Positions 15,784-22,904 are shown, numbered from the stretch's first letter. The stretch: 28,226 nucleotides of DNA from an uncultured Mycoplasmatota bacterium (GCA_900543675.1 UQRY01000025.1:1-28226), one strand, 5' to 3'. The notes: generated from the letters alone by a model not told the origin. Program-made: numbers and translations.

Positions 15784-16047
15784 ATGAGTATGATTTATCG
15801 AATTTATAAGCGCTCTCAAAGGGGATTAGATCTTATTGGAACAAAAAAAGAATTAGTGGATGTTCCTGATTTGATTCTTGAACATATAGAGAAAGATGCT
15901 TCTAGTAGGTATATGGTTATCGGTCATGATCCAGTTTTAGATAGTGATTGTATTTTACAAATGTTTGTCGGTAGTGATATCGAAGCATTAAAATTATGGC
16001 AAGAAGAAATAGAAAATAAAGAACAGAAGATAAAAAAGTTGAAGTAG
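15784..16047 (+). CDS. Small hypothetical protein (87 aa)
   Basis: An acidic-to-neutral soluble protein with no membrane segment, ending in a charged helix (EEIENKEQKIKKLK). I do not recognise the family. Starts at GTG 15781, ATG 15784 and ATG 15790 are all possible; none has a strong Shine-Dalgarno. The frame begins 11 nt after the ABC-F stop, so it is probably reached by coupled ribosomes. It lies between the ABC-F gene and the thioredoxin-like gene, 20 nt from the latter, and so belongs to the same operon. Confidence 0.65.
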   Translation: MSMIYRIYKRSQRGLDLIGTKKELVDVPDLILEHIEKDASSRYMVIGHDPVLDSDCILQMFVGSDIEALKLWQEEIENKEQKIKKLK

Positions 16048-16067
16048 AAGGAAAAGAGGGAGTAAAA

Positions 16068-16514
16068 ATGAAAAAAATAAAGATGGATAGAAAAAAGAAA
16101 ATTATTATCATTACTGCGATTATCGTGGTTGTGTTACTAGCTAGTTTGGTTTTCATTCTTTTTATGAATAAGAATCGTTATCATGAAGTAAATGTCTATT
16201 TATTTTCAGGAGAAACTTGTCCGGTGTGTAAAAGGGCTAGAACTTATTTAGAAGAGTTAGATGAAGAATTAGATGATAAAATTAATTTAATTGAATACGA
16301 AGTATGGAACAGTGAAGAAAACCAAGCCAATATGCAGAAAGTAGCAAAAGAATTTGGAGATACTTTATCAGGAGTACCTTATATTATTGTTGGTGAAGAA
16401 ACGTTTAATGGTTTTTCTGATGTAATTGGTTTACGGATTAAGGATGCTATAGAATCAGAAATGGAAAAGAGAAATCCTCAAGATTTAGTGGCCCCAATGA
16501 TCAGCGCTGAGTAA
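16068..16514 (+). CDS. Membrane-anchored thioredoxin-fold protein (CPVC)
   Basis: A 148-aa protein with a basic N-terminus, one membrane helix (11-33) and an outward-facing thioredoxin-like domain. The active-site motif is ETCPVCKRA with C51 and C54, and the cis-Pro loop is SGVPYIIVG (P104), so both hallmarks are present. This suggests a thiol-disulfide or reductase role at the outer membrane face, or glutaredoxin-like chemistry. No CcdA-type partner lies in the window. A GAGGGAG Shine-Dalgarno sits 7 nt before the ATG. Last gene of the ABC-F operon, followed by a strong terminator. No link between its function and the ABC-F protein is evident. Confidence 0.8.
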   Translation: MKKIKMDRKKKIIIITAIIVVVLLASLVFILFMNKNRYHEVNVYLFSGETCPVCKRARTYLEELDEELDDKINLIEYEVWNSEENQANMQKVAKEFGDTLSGVPYIIVGEETFNGFSDVIGLRIKDAIESEMEKRNPQDLVAPMISAE

Positions 16515-16561
16515 TTTGTCGACAAAATTCGTGTATAAGTTTGTCTAATTTGACCAAAAGT

Positions 16562-16603
16562 AAAAAAAGATAGAATGTGAATAAAGAAATCTATCTTTTT
16601 TTT
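16562..16603 (+). terminator. Strong terminator of the ABC-F operon
   Basis: AAAAAAAGATAGA (16562-16574) pairs perfectly with TCTATCTTTTTTT (16590-16602), 13 bp with a 15-nt loop, then T. Confidence 0.85.
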
Positions 16604-16641
16604 CATTATAATAATTGTATCTGGTACGAAAGGAAATATCC

Positions 16642-18276
16642 ATGAAGAAGCATCCTCATTTATTGAACATATTCATCATTATTTTAATTGCTGTTGTTTT
16701 GATGTTACCGATGTTTATGAATGCGTATCATGCTGGACATGATAGTATTTATCATATTACGAATATAATGGCAATAGAGGAACAACTTCAAGCGGGAAAA
16801 GTAGTACCTAGTCCAATTTTAGATTATATTGCGGATGGATTAGGGTATGGTAGTCAAATGTTTTATCCGCCATTTGCGCATACGTTAACAGCTTATTTGT
16901 CTGCTTATCTTTTTCAGGGGGATGTGTTACTTAGTTTAAAAGTGGTTCATTTTCTTTTTTTAGCGTTGTCTGGACTTACTATGTATGAAGCCAGTTATCG
17001 TTTTACAAAAAATAAGAAGGTTGCCTTTTTTGCTAGTTTAATTTATATGTCTTTTCCATATCATCTTTCGGATATCTATATTCGAGATGCTTTAGCGGAA
17101 TGTGCGGTATTTGTTTTTTTGCCGATGATTTTATCCGGAGTTTATGCACTGCTTCAACAGGATAAAAAACATTTTTATCCGTTGTTTATCTTGGGGTATA
17201 CTGGAGGAATCCTTTCTCACTTGACTTTGATGATTTATTTTACTTTGTTTTTAGCGATTTTTTTATTTGTTTATCGTCGTCAAGTTTTTAAGAAAACGTT
17301 TATGATCCCTTTTTGCGTTGCGACTTTTCTAATATTAATGTTAACTTCTTTCTTTTGGGTTCGACTCCTTATCTTGCGTACTTCTGGTAGTTATGTGGTA
17401 TTTTCTGCTAGTGAGATGACTAAACGAATCGCCAAGTCTGGTCTATATCCACTCGATTACTTTAATATTTTTCAAGGTATGGATGTTCATGATGTAGAGT
17501 ATTATTTTTATCCAATTGTTATTTTGTTACTAATTTTTACATTTAAGAAGGGAATAAAGGAATTTCCTTATCAAAAGGGTCTTGTTGTAGTAGGTGTTTT
17601 GACGATTATTCTTTCTTTAAAAATAATTCCTTGGAAGTATGCTCCAGATTTTTTGAAAACTATTCAATTTCCTTGGCGATTACTTACGTTTAGTGGGCTA
17701 GTGATCAGTATGCTTGCACCTTTTTGTCTAAGAAAAGTACGGTCGGCTTGGCTTTTGAGTGGATTAACTCTTCTTCTTTTACTTTCCACGATTCCGGCAA
17801 TTCATTTTTCGAGTGATGTAGTGATTGATATGGATAATATTAAATGGAATAAAGGAATGGGATGGCAACGTGAATATTTGCCTGTTCAAGCCAAAAAATA
17901 TTTAGCTGAGAATAAACGTGATCAACAAATCTATTCATCAGCTGATATAGAAGTCAAAATAATAAAGAATCGAGTACCTGATTTAACTTGGCAAATAGAA
18001 ACCAAGAATAAAGTAACTTTGGAATTACCAAGAATCTATTATAAAGGATATGTAGTAGAAGATAGTGAAGGGAATCAGTATCCATTAAGAGAAAGTAAAA
18101 ATGGTTTTTTAGAGGTAGAACTTTCTTCATCAGGAACTTATTCTTTAACTTATCCGGGAACTTTAGGTATGCGAATAGCTAGAAAAGTTTCTGTTTTAAC
18201 TATTTTGGTTTTATTAGGAAGTTGGGGGATTATATTAATTAGAGATTGTAGAAGAAAAAAGGATTTTAGTTTCTAA
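16642..18276 (+). CDS. Large polytopic membrane protein, GT-C/PTPS-related type
   Basis: A 544-aa integral membrane protein with roughly ten or eleven helices in the first 400 residues and a soluble C-terminal part (about 405-510) of beta character that ends in one more helix. The first extracytoplasmic loop has AYHAGHDSIYHI and later GYGSQMFYPPFAH, an arrangement seen in the '6-pyruvoyl-tetrahydropterin synthase-related' membrane family, whose fold resembles GT-C glycosyltransferases using lipid-linked sugars. A role in cell-surface glycosylation is therefore an inference, and no glycan cluster is nearby. The chosen start is the ATG at 16642, 7 nt after AAAGGA; a TTG nine codons upstream in the same frame has no Shine-Dalgarno. 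Monocistronic between two terminators. Confidence 0.75.
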   Translation: MKKHPHLLNIFIIILIAVVLMLPMFMNAYHAGHDSIYHITNIMAIEEQLQAGKVVPSPILDYIADGLGYGSQMFYPPFAHTLTAYLSAYLFQGDVLLSLKVVHFLFLALSGLTMYEASYRFTKNKKVAFFASLIYMSFPYHLSDIYIRDALAECAVFVFLPMILSGVYALLQQDKKHFYPLFILGYTGGILSHLTLMIYFTLFLAIFLFVYRRQVFKKTFMIPFCVATFLILMLTSFFWVRLLILRTSGSYVVFSASEMTKRIAKSGLYPLDYFNIFQGMDVHDVEYYFYPIVILLLIFTFKKGIKEFPYQKGLVVVGVLTIILSLKIIPWKYAPDFLKTIQFPWRLLTFSGLVISMLAPFCLRKVRSAWLLSGLTLLLLLSTIPAIHFSSDVVIDMDNIKWNKGMGWQREYLPVQAKKYLAENKRDQQIYSSADIEVKIIKNRVPDLTWQIETKNKVTLELPRIYYKGYVVEDSEGNQYPLRESKNGFLEVELSSSGTYSLTYPGTLGMRIARKVSVLTILVLLGSWGIILIRDCRRKKDFSF

Positions 18277-18292
18277 CATTAATCAATGAATG

Positions 18293-18321
18293 AAAAAAGA
18301 GTACTTTCTTATTCAGTACTC
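18293..18321 (-). terminator. Bidirectional terminator between convergent genes
   Basis: GAGTACT (18299-18305) pairs with AGTACTC (18315-18321). On the minus strand it is followed by six T (plus 18293-18298), directly after the stop of the DUF3592-like gene. Confidence 0.8.
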
Positions 18322-18322
18322 C

Positions 18323-19051
18323 TTAAATAACTATTTTTTTTCGAGAAAAACTAATTTTGATACTATTGATGATTAGTTTAATTCCTACTAAGATAAAGAG
18401 TAGGGGGATAATGATCCACCACCTAAAGGATTCAATCATTTCTTTTATGGAGAAAGTAAAGCCTAGTTGATAGAGAAGGATACTAATTCCCAGAAATAAA
18501 AGTGATGCGCCGAAATAAAGGGTAAAGATATCAAATTTCATTCGATCGAAACAACCTAAAATATTTAAAACGATAAGTACAAAGCTGAGGCCAACAAAGG
18601 TAAAGAAGACACCCAATAGGATAAGGGGACTACTATGATTAGTCTCAATTAGCGTAGCTTCTTCTGGGTGATTAGGGTCATATTGTACTTCTTTGGTACT
18701 GTTCATATCGGGCAGATAATTTGTACCGTAATCTGTTTTTACCGTGTATTGTTTACCATCTACGGTATAGTGATAGAATAATTGATAAGTGTATTGAACA
18801 ATTTCGCCATTTTTTTCGTTTCCTCCATAGATGCCATAATCATAAAAATATCCGGTTGTTGTTTGCGTGTTTTTGGCTTTTTGAAAATTCTCATAAAATT
18901 CTTTGATCCCGAAAACTAACATCAAAATACCACTAGCCAATAAAGTCATGACTAGAATACCAGGAATGATCAAATACAGCATATCGGCTATCGATTTATC
19001 TTTTTTATCTATCAATTCTTTGAGAACTACAACTTTTCCTCTTCTATACAT
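18323..19051 (-). CDS. DUF3592-like membrane protein, paralogue of the gene at 24902
   Basis: A 242-aa membrane protein of unknown function. One helix near 24-47 is followed by an extracytoplasmic domain of about 90 residues (GYFYDYGIYGG, YHYTVDGKQYTV, TDYGTNYLPD, VQYDPNHPEEATL), then three helices (about 143-165, 175-193, 208-226). The pattern tyrosine-rich strand, V-x-Gly-K/R-x-Y, V-x-Y-D-P-x-x-P is the usual DUF3592 mark. The C-terminal 200 residues align closely with the second such protein in this window. The ATG follows GAGGTG at 5 nt. A 14-codon ORF lies in its leader. It forms a separate minus-strand unit ended by the hairpin at 18293. Confidence 0.78.
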   Translation of the reverse strand: MYRRGKVVVLKELIDKKDKSIADMLYLIIPGILVMTLLASGILMLVFGIKEFYENFQKAKNTQTTTGYFYDYGIYGGNEKNGEIVQYTYQLFYHYTVDGKQYTVKTDYGTNYLPDMNSTKEVQYDPNHPEEATLIETNHSSPLILLGVFFTFVGLSFVLIVLNILGCFDRMKFDIFTLYFGASLLFLGISILLYQLGFTFSIKEMIESFRWWIIIPLLFILVGIKLIINSIKISFSRKKIVI

Positions 19052-19094
19052 GATTTCACCTCATTATTCACTTATGACTATAGTTTAAATTTCT

Positions 19095-19139
19095 TCATAG
19101 GAGTTTCTTGATGATTTCATTAGTTATGATTTCTTTCAT
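19095..19139 (-). CDS. Possible 14-aa mini-ORF in the leader of the DUF3592-like gene
   Basis: On the minus strand AGAAAGGA precedes an ATG at 19139 by about 8 nt, opening a 14-codon frame (MKEIITNEIIKKLL) with TGA at 19095-19097. It could be a leader peptide or chance; only the Shine-Dalgarno supports it. Confidence 0.25.
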   Translation of the reverse strand: MKEIITNEIIKKLL

Positions 19140-19155
19140 TGCTTTTTTCCTTTCT

Positions 19156-19440
19156 TTATACGGTTACTTTTAAAGCAGAATTGTCTTTTTCAGTAAGAAT
19201 TTTTTTGGCATAGGAACAGTCGGCAATTAACTGTTTATTTTCTTTTTGTGCTTCGCTAATAACTGTATCTACTAGTTTTCGCGCAATTTTTTGTCCTTGA
19301 CAAGCAGGATCTACTTCTGTATGGATGATGTTCCAAACTTCTTTTTCTGTTTCTATGAATTGACATACGCCAACTAAAGTATGAGCTAAGTATGCAGCAG
19401 CTTGATTATGTTCTTTTTCAAAAATAATTTCGATATTCAT
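19156..19440 (-). CDS. Small GNAT acetyltransferase (YjdJ/NATD1 type)
   Basis: A 94-aa GCN5-related N-acetyltransferase of the minimal kind (Acetyltransf_CG family), half the length of usual GNATs. The segments IIHTEVDPACQGQKIARKLV (acetyl-CoA pyrophosphate loop, normally Q/R-x-x-G-x-G/A) and ADCSYAKKIL are typical. The acceptor substrate of this subfamily is unknown. The ATG follows GGAG at 9 nt. A short unit with its own extended -10 promoter just upstream. Confidence 0.85.
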   Translation of the reverse strand: MNIEIIFEKEHNQAAAYLAHTLVGVCQFIETEKEVWNIIHTEVDPACQGQKIARKLVDTVISEAQKENKQLIADCSYAKKILTEKDNSALKVTV

Positions 19441-19462
19441 TTGTGTTTCTCCTTTTTTAATT

Positions 19463-19491
19463 ATTATATCATGGGGATAAGAAAATTTCTT
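19463..19491 (-). promoter_or_regulatory. Extended -10 promoter of the GNAT gene
   Basis: On the minus strand TGA followed by TATAAT (plus 19463-19471), 22 nt upstream of the GNAT start. The -35 region has no consensus, as is usual with extended -10 promoters. Confidence 0.5.
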
Positions 19492-19510
19492 TTAGAAAAA
19501 ACAGTAAAGA

Positions 19511-19536
19511 AAAGAGAGTAGGTAACTATTCTCTTT
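19511..19536 (-). terminator. Terminator after the flavin reductase-like gene
   Basis: AAAGAGAGTAG (19511-19521) and CTATTCTCTTT (19526-19536) form an 11-bp stem with one mismatch or wobble and a 4-nt loop, 11 nt beyond the stop of the upstream minus-strand gene. Confidence 0.65.
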
Positions 19537-19547
19537 AGTGTTTTCTT

Positions 19548-20114
19548 TTACTTTTTTAATTTTAAACCGTCTTTGAAGGCCTCTCCAACTCTTTCCCCTA
19601 TTTTGTAGTATCCGTGGGTGAAAGGGTCAAAGCTAATTGCGTTAACTAAGGAAACATCGACATTACCGTTTACTAGTACTTCTTCATCGGCAGAGACATT
19701 GACGATTTTACCAACTACACCACAACCATATTCATTATCTTGATATTCGATAAATTCACATTCCATACAGATAGGGAATTCATTAACGATTGGGGCATCA
19801 ACGTTTTCAGACTTTATAGCGGTAAGACCACTATTTTTAAATTTATCAGGGGTATTATTTCCAGATACAACGCCAAAATAATCTGCTTCTACGACGTGTT
19901 TACTATCGGCAATACTAACGGTAAAAGCTTTTCTTTCTTTGATATTTTTTACCGTCTTATGGGTTTCGGTTAGATTTAGAACGATCAAATCTCTTTCTAA
20001 CATCATGCCCCAAGCAGCGTTCATAACATCGATACTGTTATCTTCATTATAAGTCGCAATCATCAACACAGGCATGGGAAAGATTGCTTCGGTAGTTTTA
20101 ATTTTTTTCTTCAT
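19548..20114 (-). CDS. Flavin reductase-like/flavoredoxin family protein
   Basis: A 188-aa FMN-binding split-barrel protein. The N-terminal PMPVLMIATYNEDNSIDVMN AAW stretch, split here at the FMN-binding turn, and KNIKERKAFTVSI followed by ADYFGVVSGNNTPDKF fit the flavoredoxin/DIM6-NTAB group. The C-terminus has FDPFTHGYYKIGERVGEAF, also typical. Such proteins bind FMN and pass electrons or reduce small substrates; the partner here is unknown. A clear AGGAGG lies about 7 nt before the ATG, and a TATAAT (plus 20135-20140) lies 20 nt upstream. Monocistronic. Confidence 0.85.
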   Translation of the reverse strand: MKKKIKTTEAIFPMPVLMIATYNEDNSIDVMNAAWGMMLERDLIVLNLTETHKTVKNIKERKAFTVSIADSKHVVEADYFGVVSGNNTPDKFKNSGLTAIKSENVDAPIVNEFPICMECEFIEYQDNEYGCGVVGKIVNVSADEEVLVNGNVDVSLVNAISFDPFTHGYYKIGERVGEAFKDGLKLKK

Positions 20115-20208
20115 ATCATTTCCTCCTATTTTTTATTATATCCTATTTTTTCATAACAAAAAAATCGACTTAAAAAGGTTAAAGTTGGCAAATATTGGTT
20201 TGTGTGAG

Positions 20209-20640
20209 TTAATCTACATATTTTTCTACACACTCAAATTCTTCTTTTGAAGATTTATAAATTCCATTGTAGGATTGTTCTATATAGTAATTTCCCTCTC
20301 TACTATAAATATACATGGAAGTGAAATTTCCTTTTTGATCACTAAAGGTAACAATGTATAATATATCGGGATATTCTGGATTTAGGGTTGTGCTTTCTTC
20401 ATTAGTCGTTTTATTGTAGAAAATATGGTAGAGTTCTTCGATGATATCTTGATCGTGATATTCTGTGACGTTGTCTTCTAATGTTAAGTCATCGATTTTA
20501 ACTGTTGTGATATCTTCTAAATGTAAAATGTTTATCGTATAAGGTTTTTCTCGATTTACATAGGCAAGGACTATGGTTATTCCGATGGATAAAATTAGTA
20601 ATCCTCCTAAAATGATCCATTTTTTGTTTGCTTTTGTCAT
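20209..20640 (-). CDS. Small membrane-anchored protein (143 aa), function unknown
   Basis: One N-terminal membrane helix (8-26) preceded by Lys residues, then a soluble extracytoplasmic domain of about 115 residues with the pattern ITTVKIDDLTLEDN, DIIEELYHIFYNKTT and YIYSREGNYYIEQSYNGIYK. The last part resembles DUF5301-like domains that I have seen in Firmicutes, but I am not sure. No Cys at the helix end, so it is not a lipoprotein. The Shine-Dalgarno AAGGAG is 5 nt before the ATG. It is the third gene of a unit with ybaK-like and DUF4177 genes, 30 nt downstream of the latter. Confidence 0.7.
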   Translation of the reverse strand: MTKANKKWIILGGLLILSIGITIVLAYVNREKPYTINILHLEDITTVKIDDLTLEDNVTEYHDQDIIEELYHIFYNKTTNEESTTLNPEYPDILYIVTFSDQKGNFTSMYIYSREGNYYIEQSYNGIYKSSKEEFECVEKYVD

Positions 20641-20670
20641 TTTATCTCCTTATCGTTTATTTTGGCTATT

Positions 20671-20877
20671 TTATTCATCTTTTTCGAATATTAGATCAAT
20701 GATAGTAGCTTCGCCAGTACCTCTTTGTTCTACAGGAACGAATCCACAATACGAAAAACCTTCTTTGGCTTTTTCTTCAATGATTTCTCTAGTATTTTCA
20801 AAATTATATTTGACTCCTTTTCCTAAACCATAACCTTTAAGGGTTGATTTTAATCTTACAAATTCTATTTTTTTCAT
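20671..20877 (-). CDS. DUF4177 family protein
   Basis: A 68-aa protein with the DUF4177 pattern: an initial strand IEFVRLK, the helix REIIEEKAKEGFSY, and the final EATIIDLIFEKDE. The family is widespread and of unknown function. GAAAGGAG precedes the ATG. It lies 15 nt downstream of the ybaK-like gene, in the same minus-strand operon. Confidence 0.85.
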   Translation of the reverse strand: MKKIEFVRLKSTLKGYGLGKGVKYNFENTREIIEEKAKEGFSYCGFVPVEQRGTGEATIIDLIFEKDE

Positions 20878-20892
20878 TATAAACTCCTTTCT

Positions 20893-21372
20893 TTATTTAG
20901 AATTTTCTTCTTCTTTACAGACATCAATCCATTTTTTATAATTAGAGGCTTGTTCTAGTTCTTTTAGGGTTAATTTTACTGCGCTATTTGAAGTACCAGC
21001 AGCAGGGTAGAGAATATCTAACGATTTTAGTGAGCTATCCAAATAGACGTTGACATTTTCGTTTATGCCAAAAGGACAGACCCCGCCAACGGCATGACCA
21101 ATTAAAGGTTCTACTTGGTCAAAGGGAATCATTTTGGCTTTGGTATTAAATTCTGTTTTAAATTTATGATTATCGATTTTGGCATTACCAGAAACAGCAA
21201 TTAAAATTGGTTGTTCCTCAACGAGGAAAGATAACGTTTTTACGATATTCTTTTCTTCACATCCAATCGCATTTGCTGCTTCAAGAACCGTGGCAGAAGA
21301 GACGTCAAACTCTTTGATCCTATCCTCTAATCCATATTTTTTTAAATGTTCTTTTGCTTTTTGTAGTGACAT
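20893..21372 (-). CDS. YbaK/EbsC-type aminoacyl-tRNA deacylase
   Basis: A 159-aa protein of the YbaK/ProX-deacylase superfamily, which hydrolyses mischarged tRNAs in trans. Marks are the helix ATVLEAANAIG, KNIVKTLSF with the conserved Lys, AVSGNAKID, HAVGGVCPFGI and AAGTSNSAVKLTL. Substrate specificity is not deducible. The start is the ATG at 21372 with AAAGGAGG about 6 nt upstream; an in-frame TTG 13 codons earlier lies in a decayed upstream ORF. A perfect 18-bp palindrome lies 15 nt before the ATG. It heads an operon with a DUF4177 gene and a small membrane-protein gene. Confidence 0.87.
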   Translation of the reverse strand: MSLQKAKEHLKKYGLEDRIKEFDVSSATVLEAANAIGCEEKNIVKTLSFLVEEQPILIAVSGNAKIDNHKFKTEFNTKAKMIPFDQVEPLIGHAVGGVCPFGINENVNVYLDSSLKSLDILYPAAGTSNSAVKLTLKELEQASNYKKWIDVCKEEENSK

Positions 21373-21386
21373 AGTTTCCTCCTTTA

Positions 21387-21404
21387 TTTTATTGTACAAT
21401 AAAA
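21387..21404. promoter_or_regulatory. Perfect 18-bp palindrome before the ybaK-like gene
   Basis: TTTTATTGTACAATAAAA is a perfect palindrome. On the minus strand it contains a -10-like TACAAT, so it may be an operator overlapping the promoter. As RNA it could form only a short AT hairpin. The -35 region is not convincing. Confidence 0.45.
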
Positions 21405-21411
21405 CAACCAA

Positions 21412-21495
21412 ACTACCTAGAGAATTTGACTGTTTTTCTAACTGTTTTGCTTTTTTTGATTCGGCAATAAACTTTCCAATTTTCTTCTAATCCAT
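21412..21495 (-). pseudogene. Possible remnant of an XRE-type HTH gene
   Basis: On the minus strand GAGAAAGGAG precedes an ATG at 21495, but the third codon is TAG (21487-21489). Beyond it the same frame reads KKIGKFIAESKKAKQL, close to the N-terminus of many XRE-family repressors (usually KKIGKFIAExRKxxGLTQ), then loses resemblance and runs in frame into the ybaK-like ORF. I take it as a decayed 5' end of a regulator gene. The resemblance covers only about 16 residues, so it is tentative. Confidence 0.35.
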
Positions 21496-21568
21496 ATATT
21501 TCTCCTTTCTCATTACAATTTATAATGAAAAAGTTCTTTTGAACAGGAAATATTCCTAGAGTATAATT

Positions 21569-21817
21569 TTATTTCTTATCTAAGTATTCATGAGCAAGAA
21601 TATCTTTTAATACCAACATGGCGTCTAGCTCATTATAGTGATAAGTTTCTTGTAAATTGTTAAGTAGTTCTCTAATTTCTTGTTTGTATTTTTCTATGTC
21701 TACTTCTTGTTGATAAGTTTTTAGAATAGGGTACTTCGTACTCCAAGCTTTAGTCCAGTTTACTTTACTTTGGTTCTCTTCATTAGTATTTTTAATAATT
21801 TCTTCTATATTTTCCAT
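21569..21817 (-). CDS. Small hypothetical protein (82 aa)
   Basis: A soluble, charged, mostly helical protein without membrane segments or Cys. It has a single conserved-looking aromatic patch (NWTKAWSTKYPIL) and a C-terminal helix pair ending in LKDILAHEYLDKK. I do not recognise the family. AAGGAG lies 8 nt before the ATG, and a good sigma-A promoter sits 32 nt upstream, nested in an inverted repeat, so it is expressed from its own unit. Confidence 0.7.
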   Translation of the reverse strand: MENIEEIIKNTNEENQSKVNWTKAWSTKYPILKTYQQEVDIEKYKQEIRELLNNLQETYHYNELDAMLVLKDILAHEYLDKK

Positions 21818-21833
21818 ATGTTTTCTCCTTAAA

Positions 21834-21873
21834 AAAATCTACATTACTATTGTACTGTAGTAATATAGATTTT
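21834..21873 (-). terminator. Long inverted repeat with T-run: terminator of the ECF operon
   Basis: AAAATCTA-C-ATTACTA (21834-21849) pairs with TAGTAAT-A-TAGATTTT (21858-21873): 15 of 16 pairs, 8-nt loop. On the minus strand it is followed by seven T (to plus 21831), then the Shine-Dalgarno of the 82-aa gene. It probably ends the sigma/anti-sigma transcript, but it also contains a promoter. Confidence 0.7.
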
Positions 21874-21877
21874 ACAA
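21849..21877 (-). promoter_or_regulatory. Sigma-A promoter nested in the inverted repeat, for the 82-aa gene
   Basis: On the minus strand TTGTAA (plus 21872-21877) and TACAAT (plus 21849-21854) are exactly 17 nt apart, matching four and five of six consensus bases. The -10 occupies the repeat's loop. Confidence 0.5.
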
Positions 21878-21934
21878 TGATTTACTGATTGAGAATACTG
21901 CTGTGAACAAGAAAGTATTTATTAACGGAATTGT

Positions 21935-22360
21935 TTATTCTTCATTATACTCAATAATAATTTCTGGCATACCCATATCTATTCCTTCAGAAAATTCACT
22001 TTCTATTTCATATTTAACCCCATGCTGAATAGTTGTCTGATCTTCCTCTTCGATAACTTCTTCATCGATGATACAAGAAATATGACCATTATCTAATTTT
22101 TTACAAGTAGCATTTTTCTTTTCTTCTTGATTGTTTGTTATTACACTGATTGGCATAATCTCCTTAACTGCATCTGTAATTGCATTATCTGTTAAAGCAT
22201 TAACGGTTATTGTCCCAACACTTAAAAATGATACACCAGTTACTACAAAGGCTATTTTTTGTAATTTATTTTTTTTCATGATTTCCTCCTGTTTAAAATT
22301 TTCATAACCAATAATTTGGTTTGTCATTTCTTTTATATGAGTAGTATCCATTTTTTTCAT
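21935..22360 (-). CDS. Putative membrane anti-sigma factor
   Basis: A 141-aa protein (ATG at 22360; two further ATGs lie just upstream, nearer the Shine-Dalgarno GGGAGGG). A cytoplasmic N-terminal part of about 33 residues is followed by one membrane helix (roughly 34-56) and an acidic outer domain of about 85 residues with two Cys in ATCKKLDNGHISC and an Asp/Glu-rich end. Size, topology and coupling to an ECF sigma gene (the first ATG overlaps the sigma stop) point to an anti-sigma factor that holds the sigma at the membrane. It lacks a zinc-binding HxxxCxxC anti-sigma motif. The function is inferred from context, as the sequence is not of a family I know. Confidence 0.65.
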   Translation of the reverse strand: MKKMDTTHIKEMTNQIIGYENFKQEEIMKKNKLQKIAFVVTGVSFLSVGTITVNALTDNAITDAVKEIMPISVITNNQEEKKNATCKKLDNGHISCIIDEEVIEEEDQTTIQHGVKYEIESEFSEGIDMGMPEIIIEYNEE

Positions 22361-22362
22361 CA

Positions 22363-22845
22363 TCATCCCTCCCTTAATTTTTTTCTTATTCTATAAAGTC
22401 TGATTTTGATTACTCCAGAATTTAATTTTAATTGTTTGGCTATTTCTTTTATTTTATAACCGTAAACATAATAAAGATAAAATATTTCTTTTTCTTCTTC
22501 TTTTAAGTCATTTAATTTTTGCCTGACGGTAAAGAGTTGTTCGCTTGTAGATTGATGATTAAACTCTGAGTCATTAGAAATTAGTTCTTCTTTTAATTCA
22601 AAATTTATTTTCTTTTTTCTTAATTTACTATACGAACAATTTTTAGCGATTACGCTAATATATGACTTTAAATCGGTATTGATGTTTTCTTGATTTTTCC
22701 ATAGTAAGTAAAATACGTCGGAGGCAATTTCCTCTTTATCTTGATACGGTAAAGAAGTACCAACAATACTATTGATGATTTTAAATACATAGTTTGAATA
22801 TTCATCAATAATCATTTCTATATTGAAGTTAACATGATTGGTCAA
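22363..22845 (-). CDS. ECF-type RNA polymerase sigma factor
   Basis: A 160-aa sigma-70 family protein with region 2 (about 8-65: IIDEYSNYVFKII, KEEIASDVFYLLWKN) and region 4 (about 105-160: LNDLKEEEKEIFYLYYVYGY, KIKEIAKQLKLNSGVIKIRL) and no region 1 or 3, as in ECF sigmas. The start chosen is TTG at 22845, 7 nt after AAAGGAGG; the ATG nine codons upstream puts the Shine-Dalgarno inside the gene and would fall at the predicted transcription start. Its stop overlaps the start of the putative anti-sigma gene. An ECF-type promoter (TGTAAC-16-CGTC) lies just upstream, which suggests autoregulation. Confidence 0.9.
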   Translation of the reverse strand: MTNHVNFNIEMIIDEYSNYVFKIINSIVGTSLPYQDKEEIASDVFYLLWKNQENINTDLKSYISVIAKNCSYSKLRKKKINFELKEELISNDSEFNHQSTSEQLFTVRQKLNDLKEEEKEIFYLYYVYGYKIKEIAKQLKLNSGVIKIRLYRIRKKLREG

Positions 22846-22878
22846 ATGGATACCTCCTTTGAATCGATTCATTATATA

Positions 22879-22904
22879 GACGCATAAAAAAAGAATTAGT
22901 TACA
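22879..22904 (-). promoter_or_regulatory. ECF sigma-type autoregulatory promoter
   Basis: On the minus strand TGTAAC (plus 22899-22904) and CGTC (plus 22879-22882) are 16 nt apart, matching the bipartite promoters of Bacillus ECF sigmas (TGAAAC or TGTAAC, 16-17 nt, CGTA/CGTC/CGAC). Transcription would start about 25 nt before the TTG start of the sigma gene. A sigma-A-like TATAAT (plus 22871-22876) overlaps the region but lacks a -35. Confidence 0.6.

Noticed and set aside
16515..16526. 12-bp palindrome TTTGTCGACAAA just after the thioredoxin-like gene stop
   Set aside because: It lies between a stop codon and a strong terminator, with no promoter at hand, so an operator role is unlikely; probably chance.
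19740..19973. Plus-strand ORF opposite the flavin reductase-like gene
   Set aside because: It lies antisense inside a gene with clear family motifs, has no Shine-Dalgarno and reads as low-complexity aromatic protein.
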